A DNA stretch of 64,000 bases from Paenibacillus planticolens (GCF_013141725.1 NZ_WHNZ01000018.1:35790-99789); one strand, 5' to 3'; shown: positions 53,408 to 62,765, numbered from the stretch's first letter. Made by a program: numbers and translations. The notes: generated from the letters alone by a model not told the origin.

Positions 53408-56011
53408 TTATTCGATTGTAATCCCGTAATTCTTGGGATCCCAGCCTACTTTAAACCCTAATTTCTCAGAAATCAAACGCAGTGGCACCATGGTCACATT
53501 ATTCATAATTTTTGGTGCTACCTCCGCTGTGACACGGTCCCCATTAGCCAGTAAATCCGCATTATCAATCCAGAGGTCAATTAGCTTATCCCCGCGAATA
53601 ACGGTTACCTTCCGTTCGGCATCATCCCACTTCACATTACCGCCAAGAGCTTCCGTTACAAAACGAATTGGAATAAGCGTATTGTCATTCACAATCGTTG
53701 GAGCTTGCTCTAACGTCATAGCTTTATCGTTTACGGTTACTTGTTTCTTATTGACCGTGAGCTTCACTGAACTTTTCGGCAGACCTGCCAACTGTCCCTT
53801 ATAAATGAAAGAGATATCATCGATATTAATTTTCCCTTTCGAGGCTCTTTCATCCTGTCCGTTCGCGGGATTAGCTACGTATACACTCTTGAGCTTAATC
53901 GGGAATTTCAGATCGGACACATCAGCCGTTAATTTGCGCCAGCCTGTCCAGTTCATGTTTTCCGTAAAGCTTACATAGTTCAATTTGCCGTTGGCATCAA
54001 CAATTTCAGCACGCACCCAGTTGAAGCTTCCATCCCCAAAAACCCTCGCCGTAATAAACTCAGGTTCGCCTGCAATCTGAACACCGTTTGTGCCATCAAA
54101 CCGGGCATACGCGGCTTTCGTGCCTGTACCTTTTGTAAAATCATACGCAATCGCCAAATTCTTATTTCCGTTTTCTTGCTCAATATTCACAGCTGAAACA
54201 ACCTCTGCCGGATATTTATCGCCTGTTGTCATGACGGCAGACTTGTCCAAGTCATACCATACCTTCTCTTGTCCTATTGGAAGAGTAACCATCGTGCTGA
54301 AGCCGTCATATCTCGCGATAACCTGAGCAGCTTGAGAACCTGAAGCACTATCAACGTGAAGAACGCCGTCTTTCAAGCTTCCTTTCACCCCGCTAAGCTC
54401 CCAAGTTGCTGAAGCTGCAGGCAATTCTCTAGTTGCACCGCTTTTAGTGGTTACCGTAATCGGCAGCCTGAAATCCCCACCTTCTGTCAATGAAAAAGAG
54501 CCCGAATTAAATTTCATCGAATTAATTTGATTTCTGCCGATAACCTCGACGTCCATTGATGCAGAACCTTTGCCTGACTTCGCAATAATTTGCGTTTTAC
54601 CAGGTGTTATAGGTGTGTACACATTATCTTTGAATCCGCCATTTGCCGTAGAACTACTCCATTGTGGAACAATACCGTCTACAGAAATTGGATTATAATA
54701 ATCATCATATGCTTTAAATTGATAAGTGCTTGACTCATTCATGAATAAAATATTTTGACCTTTTAAAATAAGACCTTTCAACTCACCTTTAGGCGCGGTC
54801 GCATATACGCCTACACCATTTACAACAGAACGCTGATTGCCATTTTCCGTCTTATTCACCAGCTTCGGATCAAAATCGCCTAGAGGCCTGGACACCATCT
54901 GAGTGGATCCTCCGCCATCGAGAACCATTCCCCGCCAAACACCGGCACTGATCATAAACTGTTGAAGCTCTGGAAGCGTCATCCCCGCGCTGCCTGCGCT
55001 ACGGTCAGAGGTAATAATGTATGCCGTCTTCATATCTTTTGAATATCCAATAGCTGTTCGTGAACGCGGGCTATAACCGCTGAAGTCATTGATATTTCGT
55101 GTAAAATAACTCGGCTTCGCCTCATCTACCAGCAGTGTGCTACCGCCGATGAGCATTTTGAAGTTTTTCCAATCATACGTTTTGGAAGCATCGTGTGGAA
55201 CAATATCGTATTTGGTGGTGATTTTATCTCCGACTTTGAGGTGATTTACGATAAACTCGCGTGCCAGGCCAGAGCCTCTGAGAATATAGCCGTCCGCAGG
55301 AGCAACCATTTTTATATTCGTATCTACGGCAATTTCCTTCACAATATCATTTTGGATAAGCGCTTCCGTTGGAACGTGCGTTCCGTCAACCGCCCTTTGT
55401 GTCATTGCCCAAGCACTCGTATATAGGAAAAGTCCATCCGCAATCATTGCAACATCGTTATCGTCCCAATAATACGTTTTATTCACACCGCCAAGCTCAA
55501 AAGATGTCCCGTCCTTCGCCGTGACCTTCCCCTGGAAATCAAAAATATCAATGATCGGCTGATTATTCTTCGTTATAGCAAAAGAGTACAGTCCCGATAT
55601 TTTGGCAGGTGTCGCCATAACCTTTCCATTCGTAATTTGAGCGCCCTCCGGAACTCCCTCGGCTTGTGTATTGAAGAAATCCCCGTTTACACCTGCTACT
55701 GCGCCGCTATCCTTCACCATGCCTAAAACACTCTGATTTTTCGTGAACTGCGTGTTCGTCCCAGCCATTGCGTCTATTTTCACGTTCGGATTCGTCAAAT
55801 CGACCTCAATCACATTCGCGTTCACCGAAACATCCTTATTGCTTCTACTTGTCGTCCACACATAATTCTTCATGACTGCGCCTGATGTGATCGTCTCCTG
55901 CGAACTTAGTGTCAACGTTGATCCCGCCGCATTTACCGTAGTTCCAGCTACCAATTGCCACACCAATGCGCAAGCCAGCGCACCTATTCCTACTTGCTTC
56001 TGTACCGTCAT
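53408..56011 (-). CDS. Secreted phosphodiester-glycosidase-family protein with stalk domains
   Basis: 867 aa with a signal peptide (VGIGALACALVWQLVAGTTV, cleavage near VNAAG). Residues about 60-405 are a NAGPA/DUF2233 domain (SRTAIGYSKDMKTAYIITSD and GVWRGMVLDGGGSTQMVSR), a family that cleaves sugar phosphodiesters. Middle Ig-like regions follow (about 410-750). The last 110 residues hold two copper-amine-oxidase N-terminal-like (stalk) repeats (IPIRFVTEALGGNVKWD and VPLRLISEKLGFKVGWD) used for wall attachment or spacing. It may trim wall polymers; the substrate is unknown. Confidence 0.87.
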   Translation of the reverse strand: MTVQKQVGIGALACALVWQLVAGTTVNAAGSTLTLSSQETITSGAVMKNYVWTTSRSNKDVSVNANVIEVDLTNPNVKIDAMAGTNTQFTKNQSVLGMVKDSGAVAGVNGDFFNTQAEGVPEGAQITNGKVMATPAKISGLYSFAITKNNQPIIDIFDFQGKVTAKDGTSFELGGVNKTYYWDDNDVAMIADGLFLYTSAWAMTQRAVDGTHVPTEALIQNDIVKEIAVDTNIKMVAPADGYILRGSGLAREFIVNHLKVGDKITTKYDIVPHDASKTYDWKNFKMLIGGSTLLVDEAKPSYFTRNINDFSGYSPRSRTAIGYSKDMKTAYIITSDRSAGSAGMTLPELQQFMISAGVWRGMVLDGGGSTQMVSRPLGDFDPKLVNKTENGNQRSVVNGVGVYATAPKGELKGLILKGQNILFMNESSTYQFKAYDDYYNPISVDGIVPQWSSSTANGGFKDNVYTPITPGKTQIIAKSGKGSASMDVEVIGRNQINSMKFNSGSFSLTEGGDFRLPITVTTKSGATRELPAASATWELSGVKGSLKDGVLHVDSASGSQAAQVIARYDGFSTMVTLPIGQEKVWYDLDKSAVMTTGDKYPAEVVSAVNIEQENGNKNLAIAYDFTKGTGTKAAYARFDGTNGVQIAGEPEFITARVFGDGSFNWVRAEIVDANGKLNYVSFTENMNWTGWRKLTADVSDLKFPIKLKSVYVANPANGQDERASKGKINIDDISFIYKGQLAGLPKSSVKLTVNKKQVTVNDKAMTLEQAPTIVNDNTLIPIRFVTEALGGNVKWDDAERKVTVIRGDKLIDLWIDNADLLANGDRVTAEVAPKIMNNVTMVPLRLISEKLGFKVGWDPKNYGITIE

Positions 56012-56140
56012 GTTGCTTTTCCACGCTCCTCTTTCAGTCTAATTCTATTATCTATCATTTTCACGATACTTATATAGACTCTTAAACTATGGAAAAAGTT
56101 ACGATAGGGTCACAGTTGTATTTATACTCCAAAAGTGAAC

Positions 56141-56178
56141 AAAAAAAGAGAGCAAAACCCTAGCTGGGCCTGCTCTCT
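56141..56178 (-). terminator. Terminator of the coiled-coil gene
   Basis: AGAGAGCA pairs with TGCTCTCT, with an inner CCC/GGG stem, and is followed by T7 on the minus strand. Confidence 0.88.
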
Positions 56179-56202
56179 GCCTGAGATGCAAAACCTGTAA
56201 AA

Positions 56203-56583
56203 TTACAGGATACGTTTTAATTTAGCTTCATGTTCGATAGACCGCGCTGATAAAAGTTCAATAATGGCGTGTTGTTGTTCTTGGACGAGTTCGATTCGTT
56301 TTACCGTTTCATTGGTTTCCAAAACAGCCTGTTTAATTTGAGTTTGTTCTAGTTCGAGTCGGTCTAGGCGTTGGTCCATACGGTCTAAGCGTTGGTCCAT
56401 GCCGTCTAGGCGTTGGTCTATGCGGTCTAAGCGTTGGTCCATACCGTCAAAGCGTTGGTCCATACCATCGAGTCGGGTATTGATACCGCCTAATTGATCA
56501 TTGATACTACCTAGCTCCTTGAACACTGGTACAAACTCGGCTTTCAGCAAGGCTGATAACGCCTCTTTCAATTCATTATCCAC
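56203..56583 (-). CDS. Small coiled-coil repeat protein
   Basis: 126 aa from a GTG at 56583, eight bases after GGGGAG; an ATG seven codons earlier has no ribosome site. The core (about 30-85) is a heptad repeat of the form MDQRLDR/MDQRLDG repeated about six times, a near-perfect coiled coil encoded by a 21-bp tandem DNA repeat. The C-terminal part (ETNETVKRIELVQEQQHAII) continues the helix. No signal or membrane segment is seen. I recognise no specific function; the gene stands alone with its own terminator. Confidence 0.75.
   Translation of the reverse strand: MDNELKEALSALLKAEFVPVFKELGSINDQLGGINTRLDGMDQRFDGMDQRLDRIDQRLDGMDQRLDRMDQRLDRLELEQTQIKQAVLETNETVKRIELVQEQQHAIIELLSARSIEHEAKLKRIL
56361..56477. 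repeat. 21-bp tandem repeat inside the coiled-coil gene
   Basis: Five full units and a partial one of the form GGTCTARGCGTTGGTCCATRC, each encoding one seven-residue heptad on the minus strand, with point differences between units. Confidence 0.9.
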
Positions 56584-56741
56584 TTCCGTCACTCCCCGAT
56601 TCATCTACTTGTAATAGATGCTTTTAATCGTAAATCCAGTATACCATAGGAAATGCTCTGGATGAAAAACTATTGGAGGATATGAATATATTACCATTTT
56701 GCATAGTTAAAGTCAAACATGTGTTCTTGTTTCCTCAAAAG

Positions 56742-56770
56742 TAAAAAGCCGCCTAAAAGAGGACGGCTTT
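56742..56770 (-). terminator. Terminator of metK
   Basis: AGCCG.CCT pairs with AGGCGGCT (one bulge) and is followed by TTTTT on the minus strand. Confidence 0.8.
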
Positions 56771-56780
56771 GCTATCTATT

Positions 56781-57986
56781 CTAAACTAAAGCTTGAGCCT
56801 TCAAAATCTCAGCTTTGTCTGTGCGCTCCCAAGGAACATCCAGATCGTTGCGGCCAAAGTGACCGTATGCAGCTGTTTGACGGTAGATCGGACGACGCAG
56901 GTCAAGTTCTTTAATGATGCCTGCAGGGCGAAGATCAAAGTTATTGTGGATCAGCTCAACGAGCTTCTCTTCACTCACTTTAGCCGTACCAAATGTATCC
57001 ACAGCAATGGATACCGGACGTGCAACACCGATTGCATAAGCTAGTTGAACTTCGCATTTTTCAGCAAGTCCAGCTGCTACGATGTTTTTCGCAACATAGC
57101 GTGCTGCGTATGCACCGGAACGGTCAACTTTTGTTGGATCCTTACCAGAGAAAGCACCGCCGCCGTGACGAGCATAACCGCCATACGTATCAACGATGAT
57201 TTTACGGCCAGTCAAACCAGCATCCCCTTGAGGTCCGCCGATTACGAAACGGCCAGTTGGGTTGATGAAATAGTTTGTATTCTCATCCAATAAGTGCGCT
57301 GGAACGATTGGTGCAATAACATGCTCTTTAATATCTTTTTGGATTTGCTCCAAAGTCACTTCTTCACCATGCTGTGTGGATACAACGATTGCATCAACAC
57401 GAACCGGTTTATCATCGATGTACTCGACAGTAACTTGTGTTTTACCATCAGGGCGCAGGTATGGAAGAGTTCCATTTTTGCGCACTTCTGTCAAGCGGCG
57501 AGCAAGTTGGTGAGAAATAGAAATCGGAAGCGGCATAAGCTCAGGTGTTTCGTTAACCGCGAATCCGAACATCAGACCTTGGTCGCCCGCGCCAATTGCT
57601 TCAATTTCCTCATCGGACATTGAGCCTTCTCTTGCTTCAAGAGCTCTGTCTACACCTTGAGCAATGTCAGGGGATTGTTCATTCAAAGAAACGAGAACCG
57701 CACAAGTTTGGGAATCAAATCCGTATTTTGCACGCGTATAACCAATTTCCTTGATTGTTTGTCTTGCAATTGCTTGAATATCCACATACTCAGAGCTTGA
57801 AGTAATCTCACCGATTACCAAAACTAAACCAGTTGCTACAGATACCTCACATGCTACACGAGCATTCGGATCATTGGCAAGAAATGCATCCAATACCGAG
57901 TCAGAAATTTGGTCACAAATTTTATCCGGATGACCTTCTGTTACGGATTCGGATGTAAATAAACGACGTCCACGAACTTGCGTCAT
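56781..57986 (-). CDS. metK: S-adenosylmethionine synthetase
   Basis: 401 aa from the ATG at 57986; a nearer ATG at 57995 is only about four bases from AGGAGG. It makes SAM from methionine and [33 protein letters not shown] and [19 protein letters not shown] are the ATP/phosphate-binding motifs. The upstream region lacks the SAM-I (S-box) consensus. It is a single-gene unit with its own terminator. Confidence 0.97.
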   Translation of the reverse strand: MTQVRGRRLFTSESVTEGHPDKICDQISDSVLDAFLANDPNARVACEVSVATGLVLVIGEITSSSEYVDIQAIARQTIKEIGYTRAKYGFDSQTCAVLVSLNEQSPDIAQGVDRALEAREGSMSDEEIEAIGAGDQGLMFGFAVNETPELMPLPISISHQLARRLTEVRKNGTLPYLRPDGKTQVTVEYIDDKPVRVDAIVVSTQHGEEVTLEQIQKDIKEHVIAPIVPAHLLDENTNYFINPTGRFVIGGPQGDAGLTGRKIIVDTYGGYARHGGGAFSGKDPTKVDRSGAYAARYVAKNIVAAGLAEKCEVQLAYAIGVARPVSIAVDTFGTAKVSEEKLVELIHNNFDLRPAGIIKELDLRRPIYRQTAAYGHFGRNDLDVPWERTDKAEILKAQALV

Positions 57987-57995
57987 ATCATTCAT

Positions 57996-58190
57996 CCTCC
58001 TAATTTCATTTAGTATGTTTGAAAAGCTTCTACTCGATGCCTCTATATGAAAAAAAGTGGGCCCGGCTTTAGCGGCAGCTTTTCACGCCAAACGGAATCC
58101 CTCTTTTGCGCTCAAGCGCTGACAAGATCTTTGAATTCCGCACTGGTAAAAATAACAGATCAAGCAAGTCAATCAATGAATAAAGACAAC
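57996..58190 (-). other. Structured leader region of metK, class unknown
   Basis: About 195 nt with no gene. Visible pairings on the minus strand are GCGGAAT with ATTCCGT (a 7-bp stem enclosing 58096-58142), a GCGC-TTGA-GCGC hairpin within it, and a stem TTTGGC/GCTAAA after it. A run of T7 follows the GGGCCCAC segment (58052-58058). No known riboswitch consensus was recognised. Confidence 0.4.
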
Positions 58191-58223
58191 AAAAAAATGA
58201 ACCTTTCCCGATTGGAAAAGGTT
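58191..58223 (-). terminator. Terminator-like hairpin upstream of metK
   Basis: AACCTTTTCC pairs with GGGAAAGGTT (one G-U) around a short loop and is followed by T7. It may end the SASP transcript or a short leader from the promoter at 58251-58279. Confidence 0.85.
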
Positions 58224-58250
58224 AAATTAAATATTGACCTTCAATAATTT

Positions 58251-58279
58251 ATCTTACTTTATTTGTCGTCTAGTGTCAA
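58251..58279 (-). promoter_or_regulatory. Sigma-A promoter upstream of the metK leader terminator
   Basis: TTGACA (58274-58279) and TAAGAT (58251-58256) are 17 bp apart on the minus strand, giving a start near 58244, only about 20 nt before the hairpin. Confidence 0.7.
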
Positions 58280-58321
58280 TGAATGTAACCGTGAAGAAAT
58301 TATGAATTATTCCAAAGTGAT

Positions 58322-58594
58322 TTAGAGAGAGAACAGGGCCTCTTCTGCACGTTGAATCAGCCTTTTAGTAATTGTTCCTCCTACCGCTCCTGCATCTCTT
58401 GAAGAGATGTGGCCCCAGTAATCCTCTTTCATTGAGGAAGAAGGAATAGATCCCAGCTCCGTCGCGAATTCCGTATCCGCATTTAACGACATATGCTTAC
58501 CTACTGGCAACCCTAATTCAGCAGCAATTTCATACTTCAGAACATCTAGTGCCTTTTTTGATTGAGGAACCACCTTGTTGTTGTTTCTTGCCAT
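58322..58594 (-). CDS. Alpha/beta-type small acid-soluble spore protein
   Basis: 90 aa from an ATG after AAGGAGG. It coats spore DNA. The family features are there: ALDVLKYEIAAELGLP, the GPR protease cleavage site in DTEFATELGS, and DAGAVGGTITKRLIQRAEEA. It shows that the host makes endospores. Expression would be by sigma-G in the forespore; a clear sigma-G promoter was not identified by eye. Confidence 0.96.
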   Translation of the reverse strand: MARNNNKVVPQSKKALDVLKYEIAAELGLPVGKHMSLNADTEFATELGSIPSSSMKEDYWGHISSRDAGAVGGTITKRLIQRAEEALFSL

Positions 58595-58734
58595 AATAAA
58601 CGCCTCCTTAGAGTTTTTATTATTAAAAACAATACTCCGCAGTCGACCTTTGTGGGTACACCTTTATTATGGCTGTATTCTTGAACTAGAACCGCATAAG
58701 AAGTTGTCATAATGGGTAAAATTATGGAGAAGGT

Positions 58735-59289
58735 TTATTTAGCAGCCGTACTTCCGTCTGCATTAAGCAGTAAATAACTGCCGCGTACCATAACAAAAAT
58801 GTCCGCGGTATTTTTCGGTGAAGGCTTAATTCCGCGTCCCTCAGTCGGGAAAATCAAAAGATGGTTCAGCGCGACCTCAGTCCCCGCTGGTAGATCCTTG
58901 CCTCCCGTTACATCCGGGATGCCATTATCATCGTTGCTCATGGCTAGAACCCGGCCGGAGCGAACGATAAACTCAGTGCCAGCACCGGCGTAAAGCGTTT
59001 GTCCATTTTCTAATTGGACAACCTTCATTGTCGCTGGCGTTGGGGTAATGCTGCCGCCTCCGTTGCTCCCACTGCCAGGCTGGCTTCCGCCAGCGCTAGC
59101 AGCGATCGCGGAGGCGATGAGATCCTTCACCTTGGCTTCGCTTAAGGTATTCTGATCGAAGTAGCTCTTCGTGATCACCGGATCGGTGGACGAGCCGGGG
59201 GTTGGTGCTTCGGCTTGGGAGGTAGAACATAAGGACACACTAATTATGATTAATCCTAATAGAATAGATGTTTTAATTGTAAATTTCAT
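58735..59289 (-). CDS. Small secreted protein of unknown family
   Basis: 184 aa. A signal peptide (TIKTSILLGLIIISVSLCST, cleavage near SQAEA) is followed by a short helix (about 45-68), a Gly/Ser/Pro linker (PGSGSNGGGSITPTP), and a beta-rich C-terminal domain (about 90-180; VVQLENGQTLYAGAGTEFIV, PAGTEVALNHLLIFPTEGRG). It lies just downstream of the S-layer gene, 89 bp away, and is likely surface-exposed. I do not recognise a named family. The ATG follows GAGGACCTGGAGC. Confidence 0.72.
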   Translation of the reverse strand: MKFTIKTSILLGLIIISVSLCSTSQAEAPTPGSSTDPVITKSYFDQNTLSEAKVKDLIASAIAASAGGSQPGSGSNGGGSITPTPATMKVVQLENGQTLYAGAGTEFIVRSGRVLAMSNDDNGIPDVTGGKDLPAGTEVALNHLLIFPTEGRGIKPSPKNTADIFVMVRGSYLLLNADGSTAAK

Positions 59290-59344
59290 GCTCCAGGTCC
59301 TCTTTCTTACTCATTTTAAAAAATTTAAAAATATCTGTAAAAGA

Positions 59345-59366
59345 AAAGGACCCCGAAGGGTCCTCA
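59345..59366 (-). terminator. Terminator of the upstream SLH-protein gene
   Basis: GGACCC-TTCG-GGGTCC hairpin (stable UUCG tetraloop) followed by TTTTC on the minus strand. Confidence 0.9.
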
Positions 59367-59377
59367 TCTATTTGACA

Positions 59378-62300
59378 TTATTGTTTCTTTGAAACAAGGA
59401 AAGTAACTGATTTACCATTTGGTGCGAAAGCTGTAATTAAGAATTCTGTTACGCCTGTACCTACGTTAGAAATCTCTCCAGTTTTTGGATCAATTGTGGC
59501 AGTGCCTGTACCTTGAATACCACTAATCGTATATTGAACGCCTAAGATGTCATAGTAGGTAGCAACAGCATCTGATGATAAATCATCAGGTTGTGTGTAC
59601 TCAATGCCATACTGATCAAATACATGCAGTTTGTTAAACAGGGTATAAGCTTTAGTGCCATTCAGAGATGCTAACGAAGTAAAGCTTGCGGAATCATTAT
59701 CTGCCTTAATCGAATCAACAGTGATTGCATCGTTCTTAACTGTTACTTCTTGAGTTAGGTTAACTGTTGTACCTTTGTTAGTGTACACAATGGCAGATAC
59801 AGTAGCAGTACCTGGTTTGTTTCCAAGAACATAACCATTTGCATCTTTAGTTACACTAGTTTGATCTGGATCAAGCAAGTTAGTTCCAGTAAGGATAATG
59901 GAATTGTTCGAAGATGAAATCGAACGAACAAAGTTTACTGGAAGTTTCACTTTATTGCCAGCTGAATCTTTAGCAATTACTGATAACTTTTTAGCGAGCT
60001 TACTTGTAGGTGCATTTGTGATATCAGCAGTGCCAATATGATTTCCTTTAACAGTTGAGCTCAAGCTGTCAACAGCAGAGTAAAGAGTTCCGATTGTATT
60101 CAGGGAATAAGTCAATGAAGTATTGGAATCAATAGCCTCAATTGAATTGCTTGTGGATGAAGTGTAATCCGAGAAGGCACCACCATTAACTTGTTTCTGA
60201 ATAACAGCTTTTACTGTCGCTTTTCCTATTTGATTTGGAGAAGTGTTAAGATCAAAACCTTTGTTAAAGTACACTAGTTGAGCGTTGTTAAATGTATAAT
60301 TGCCGTCAGCATCAGCTGTTGGAATTGGAATAGGGTTACCGGCTGCATCATTTACAACAGTAGTAAATTTAGGTGCAACAGTCACTCCGGAACCAGTAAC
60401 AGTAATATACGCTTTAACTTGGAAAGCACCTGTTTGACCATTTGCACTCACAATGGAAGCAGCAACTTTGCTAACGTCTTTACCATATTGGTCTTTCAAT
60501 TGATATTCAACTTTGTCATCAGCACCAAAGATCGCTTTTGCAGCAGGTACTGTTTTAACAGTAATTTTTTCTGGCACACGAGCATCTTGAATCGGAAGAC
60601 TAGTTTGCACGAAACTGTTAGTTTGGGACTGGCTAATTTGAGCGGAAACATATACAGAATTTCCAGGTCTGATGGCAGGATCTAGAGTTACTTTAAGTTT
60701 CCCTTTATCAGATCCCGTTTCTTGAAGAACAGCTCCAGTACCACCAGAGAAAATAAAGCGAGCTTTATTATCAACGATATCTTGTGCGCTTAATTTGTTG
60801 CCATTAGCATCAGTAGCTATGATTGGAACAAATACACTGTCGTCACCAGCAGCAGCTACAACGCCACTTGTATCAAACTCAACTTTAGTCGCTAAGTTAG
60901 CAGCGCCAACACTAATGGTTGCAGTTGCGGATGCAGAACCTCCATAGACATTGACAGTATAATCAGCTGTTTTGTCTACTTTTGCATCTAATTTCAATTT
61001 AACACGCGGGTTATCATTATCATCAAAGAAATCTTCAGCAACTACTGGGCTGCTTTTTACTACAACAAGGTGTTGCTCGTAAGGAGTAACAACTGGATTA
61101 ATAGTAGAAATTGAAACCTCTGGGAGATTTGTGTTTGCATCAATTTCAGTAAATTGAGATTTCACAATAGCGTTTCCGTATTGATCAAAAAGCTTCAATG
61201 CAACTGAAACAGTATCGCCTTCAGCAGTAAGTTTGTTTGTAGTAGTATTAGAATAAGTTGTAGCACCTGTCTCAATTTTAGTAAGGATCGGTACAGTACC
61301 AACTTTAAAGTTTTTGGAAATAGTTATATTACTGTTGTTAAAATATACTGTAACTGGAACAAGACCATTACCTTGAGTTACACCAGCAACTTTAACATTA
61401 GCATCGATAACAAGATTACCATCATCATCTTTTTTGAAGCTTGACGGTGCTACGCCAGAAACAAGTGCAGTGAAGCTGGAAGCACTCAATGATGTTGCTT
61501 CACCATATTGGTTGCTTGCTTTCAATTTGATGATAGCATGTTTGCTGTACGCGATTGTATCGGACGCACTTACAAAGTCAATTTTGGAAACTTGCTCGTC
61601 AGTAGCTTTGAAAGTTGCAGTTGTTTTTTCAACAGCATCAGCATCAAGGCCAGACAAAGTCACTGTGTAATCACCATCAGAGATACGAGTATCAGTTGTA
61701 AGTGTTACGGATTTTTTGTCATCGGACCATTTCGGAGCAGTTGTGGATGTACCCACAGCCAATGTACCTTTAGTCAAAGCCAATTTAGCTTTATCAGTGT
61801 CAACCGCTTTGCTGAATGTAACTTCAACTTTGTATACGCCAGAAGCTTTAGCTTCAGTTACGGATACTTTACCAACGTTTGCGATAGCTGCATCAGCTTG
61901 GAATGCACCAACAACTAGGTCAGCACGAGTAGCCAATTTGGAACCGTCAGTACCTTCTGGAAGGATTTTCTTGTCAACTGCTTGTTTAACAGCGTCAGCG
62001 TACCAAGGAGTACCTGAAGTGTCTGGTTTGATTCCAAGACCTTTAACAAGTGCAGTAGCGAACTCACCAAGAGTTACGTTAGCGCCCGGGTCAAAAGTTT
62101 TGTCTGTTTTACCATCAACAAGACCTGCTTTTTTAGCAGCTTCGATGAAAGGAATTGCCCAGCCGTTAGCTGAATCGTCCGCTTTTACATCTTCAAAGCT
62201 GGAAACTTTAACGCTATCGTCAACTTTGACGCCAGCAACCAAAACAAGAACTTTCGCGAATTGTGCGCGAGTCATGTTTTCTTTGATACCGAAGGAATCA

Positions 62301-62533
62301 TCAGCTGTACCTTCAAAGTATTTCTTTGCAAGCATAGCGTCGATTTTAGCAAGTACAGTTGCGTCTAAACCTTCAAGATCTTTGAAATCCTTGGAAGTTT
62401 TAACTGCAGCTGGAGCAGTTGTAGTAGTTGTAGTATCAGTGCTTGGTGTAGTTGTTTCAGCAGCCATTGCTACGGATGCAAACAAAGAGAAAGCCAGTGT
62501 TGCAGAAGCGATTACTTTTAAACTTTTTTTCAT
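59378..62533 (-). CDS. SLH-domain surface (S-layer-type) protein with Ig-like domains
   Basis: 1051 aa from the ATG at 62533, giving a typical signal peptide (MKKSLKVIASATLAFSLFAS, cleavage after VAMA). A second in-frame ATG at 62614 has a strong GGGGGTGA site and would add 27 residues. Three SLH modules at about 40-220 (FKDLEGLDATVLAKIDAMLA, MTRAQFAKVLVLVAG, FDPGANVTLGEFATALVKGL) bind pyruvylated wall polymer. The rest is a series of Ig-like/invasin-like beta domains. The C-terminal third closely resembles the adjacent partial gene. Likely an abundant S-layer protein. Confidence 0.92.
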   Translation of the reverse strand: MKKSLKVIASATLAFSLFASVAMAAETTTPSTDTTTTTTAPAAVKTSKDFKDLEGLDATVLAKIDAMLAKKYFEGTADDSFGIKENMTRAQFAKVLVLVAGVKVDDSVKVSSFEDVKADDSANGWAIPFIEAAKKAGLVDGKTDKTFDPGANVTLGEFATALVKGLGIKPDTSGTPWYADAVKQAVDKKILPEGTDGSKLATRADLVVGAFQADAAIANVGKVSVTEAKASGVYKVEVTFSKAVDTDKAKLALTKGTLAVGTSTTAPKWSDDKKSVTLTTDTRISDGDYTVTLSGLDADAVEKTTATFKATDEQVSKIDFVSASDTIAYSKHAIIKLKASNQYGEATSLSASSFTALVSGVAPSSFKKDDDGNLVIDANVKVAGVTQGNGLVPVTVYFNNSNITISKNFKVGTVPILTKIETGATTYSNTTTNKLTAEGDTVSVALKLFDQYGNAIVKSQFTEIDANTNLPEVSISTINPVVTPYEQHLVVVKSSPVVAEDFFDDNDNPRVKLKLDAKVDKTADYTVNVYGGSASATATISVGAANLATKVEFDTSGVVAAAGDDSVFVPIIATDANGNKLSAQDIVDNKARFIFSGGTGAVLQETGSDKGKLKVTLDPAIRPGNSVYVSAQISQSQTNSFVQTSLPIQDARVPEKITVKTVPAAKAIFGADDKVEYQLKDQYGKDVSKVAASIVSANGQTGAFQVKAYITVTGSGVTVAPKFTTVVNDAAGNPIPIPTADADGNYTFNNAQLVYFNKGFDLNTSPNQIGKATVKAVIQKQVNGGAFSDYTSSTSNSIEAIDSNTSLTYSLNTIGTLYSAVDSLSSTVKGNHIGTADITNAPTSKLAKKLSVIAKDSAGNKVKLPVNFVRSISSSNNSIILTGTNLLDPDQTSVTKDANGYVLGNKPGTATVSAIVYTNKGTTVNLTQEVTVKNDAITVDSIKADNDSASFTSLASLNGTKAYTLFNKLHVFDQYGIEYTQPDDLSSDAVATYYDILGVQYTISGIQGTGTATIDPKTGEISNVGTGVTEFLITAFAPNGKSVTFLVSKKQ

Positions 62534-62646
62534 AACCTTTTTTTCTCCTCCTTGAATATCTTGGGTTTTATTTTTTAGTTTGGATCTTGCAATATTCGAG
62601 CTCGATTCACTCATTGTATGGTTCACCCCCTTCCCAGAGTTAGAGC

Positions 62647-62652
62647 ATTATA
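62647..62652 (-). promoter_or_regulatory. Possible second -10 box of the SLH-protein gene
   Basis: TATAAT on the minus strand, about 33 bp before the 62614 ATG; no convincing -35 box. Confidence 0.35.
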
Positions 62653-62736
62653 TAACTAAGTTCGCGTGCAGCTCTATTGGCCGCATTGGAAACTAGTAAA
62701 CTTTAAGTAGGAAAATAGACACCCACACCAATTTAC

Positions 62737-62765
62737 ATTATACATTGGTCGAATAGCGTCGTAAA
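62737..62765 (-). promoter_or_regulatory. Sigma-A promoter of the SLH-protein gene
   Basis: TTTACG (62760-62765) and TATAAT (62737-62742) are 17 bp apart, leaving a leader of roughly 115 to 200 nt depending on the start codon used. The rest of the 62534-62942 gap is AT-rich and without a gene. Confidence 0.6.

Noticed and set aside
56361..56477. Possible CRISPR-like repeat array
   Set aside because: Units are contiguous without spacers, keep the reading frame and encode heptads, so this is a coding minisatellite; no cas genes.
57996..58190. SAM-I (S-box) riboswitch before metK
   Set aside because: The conserved GAGGGACTGGCCC and GCAACC core is not present on the transcribed strand.
58047..58247. 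66-codon plus-strand frame in the metK leader
   Set aside because: It crosses the terminator hairpin, has no ribosome site and no recognisable features.
61716..62555. 279-codon frame antisense to the SLH-protein gene
   Set aside because: Opposite strand of a clear SLH/signal-peptide gene; no start site and low-complexity Ser/Ala/Thr content.
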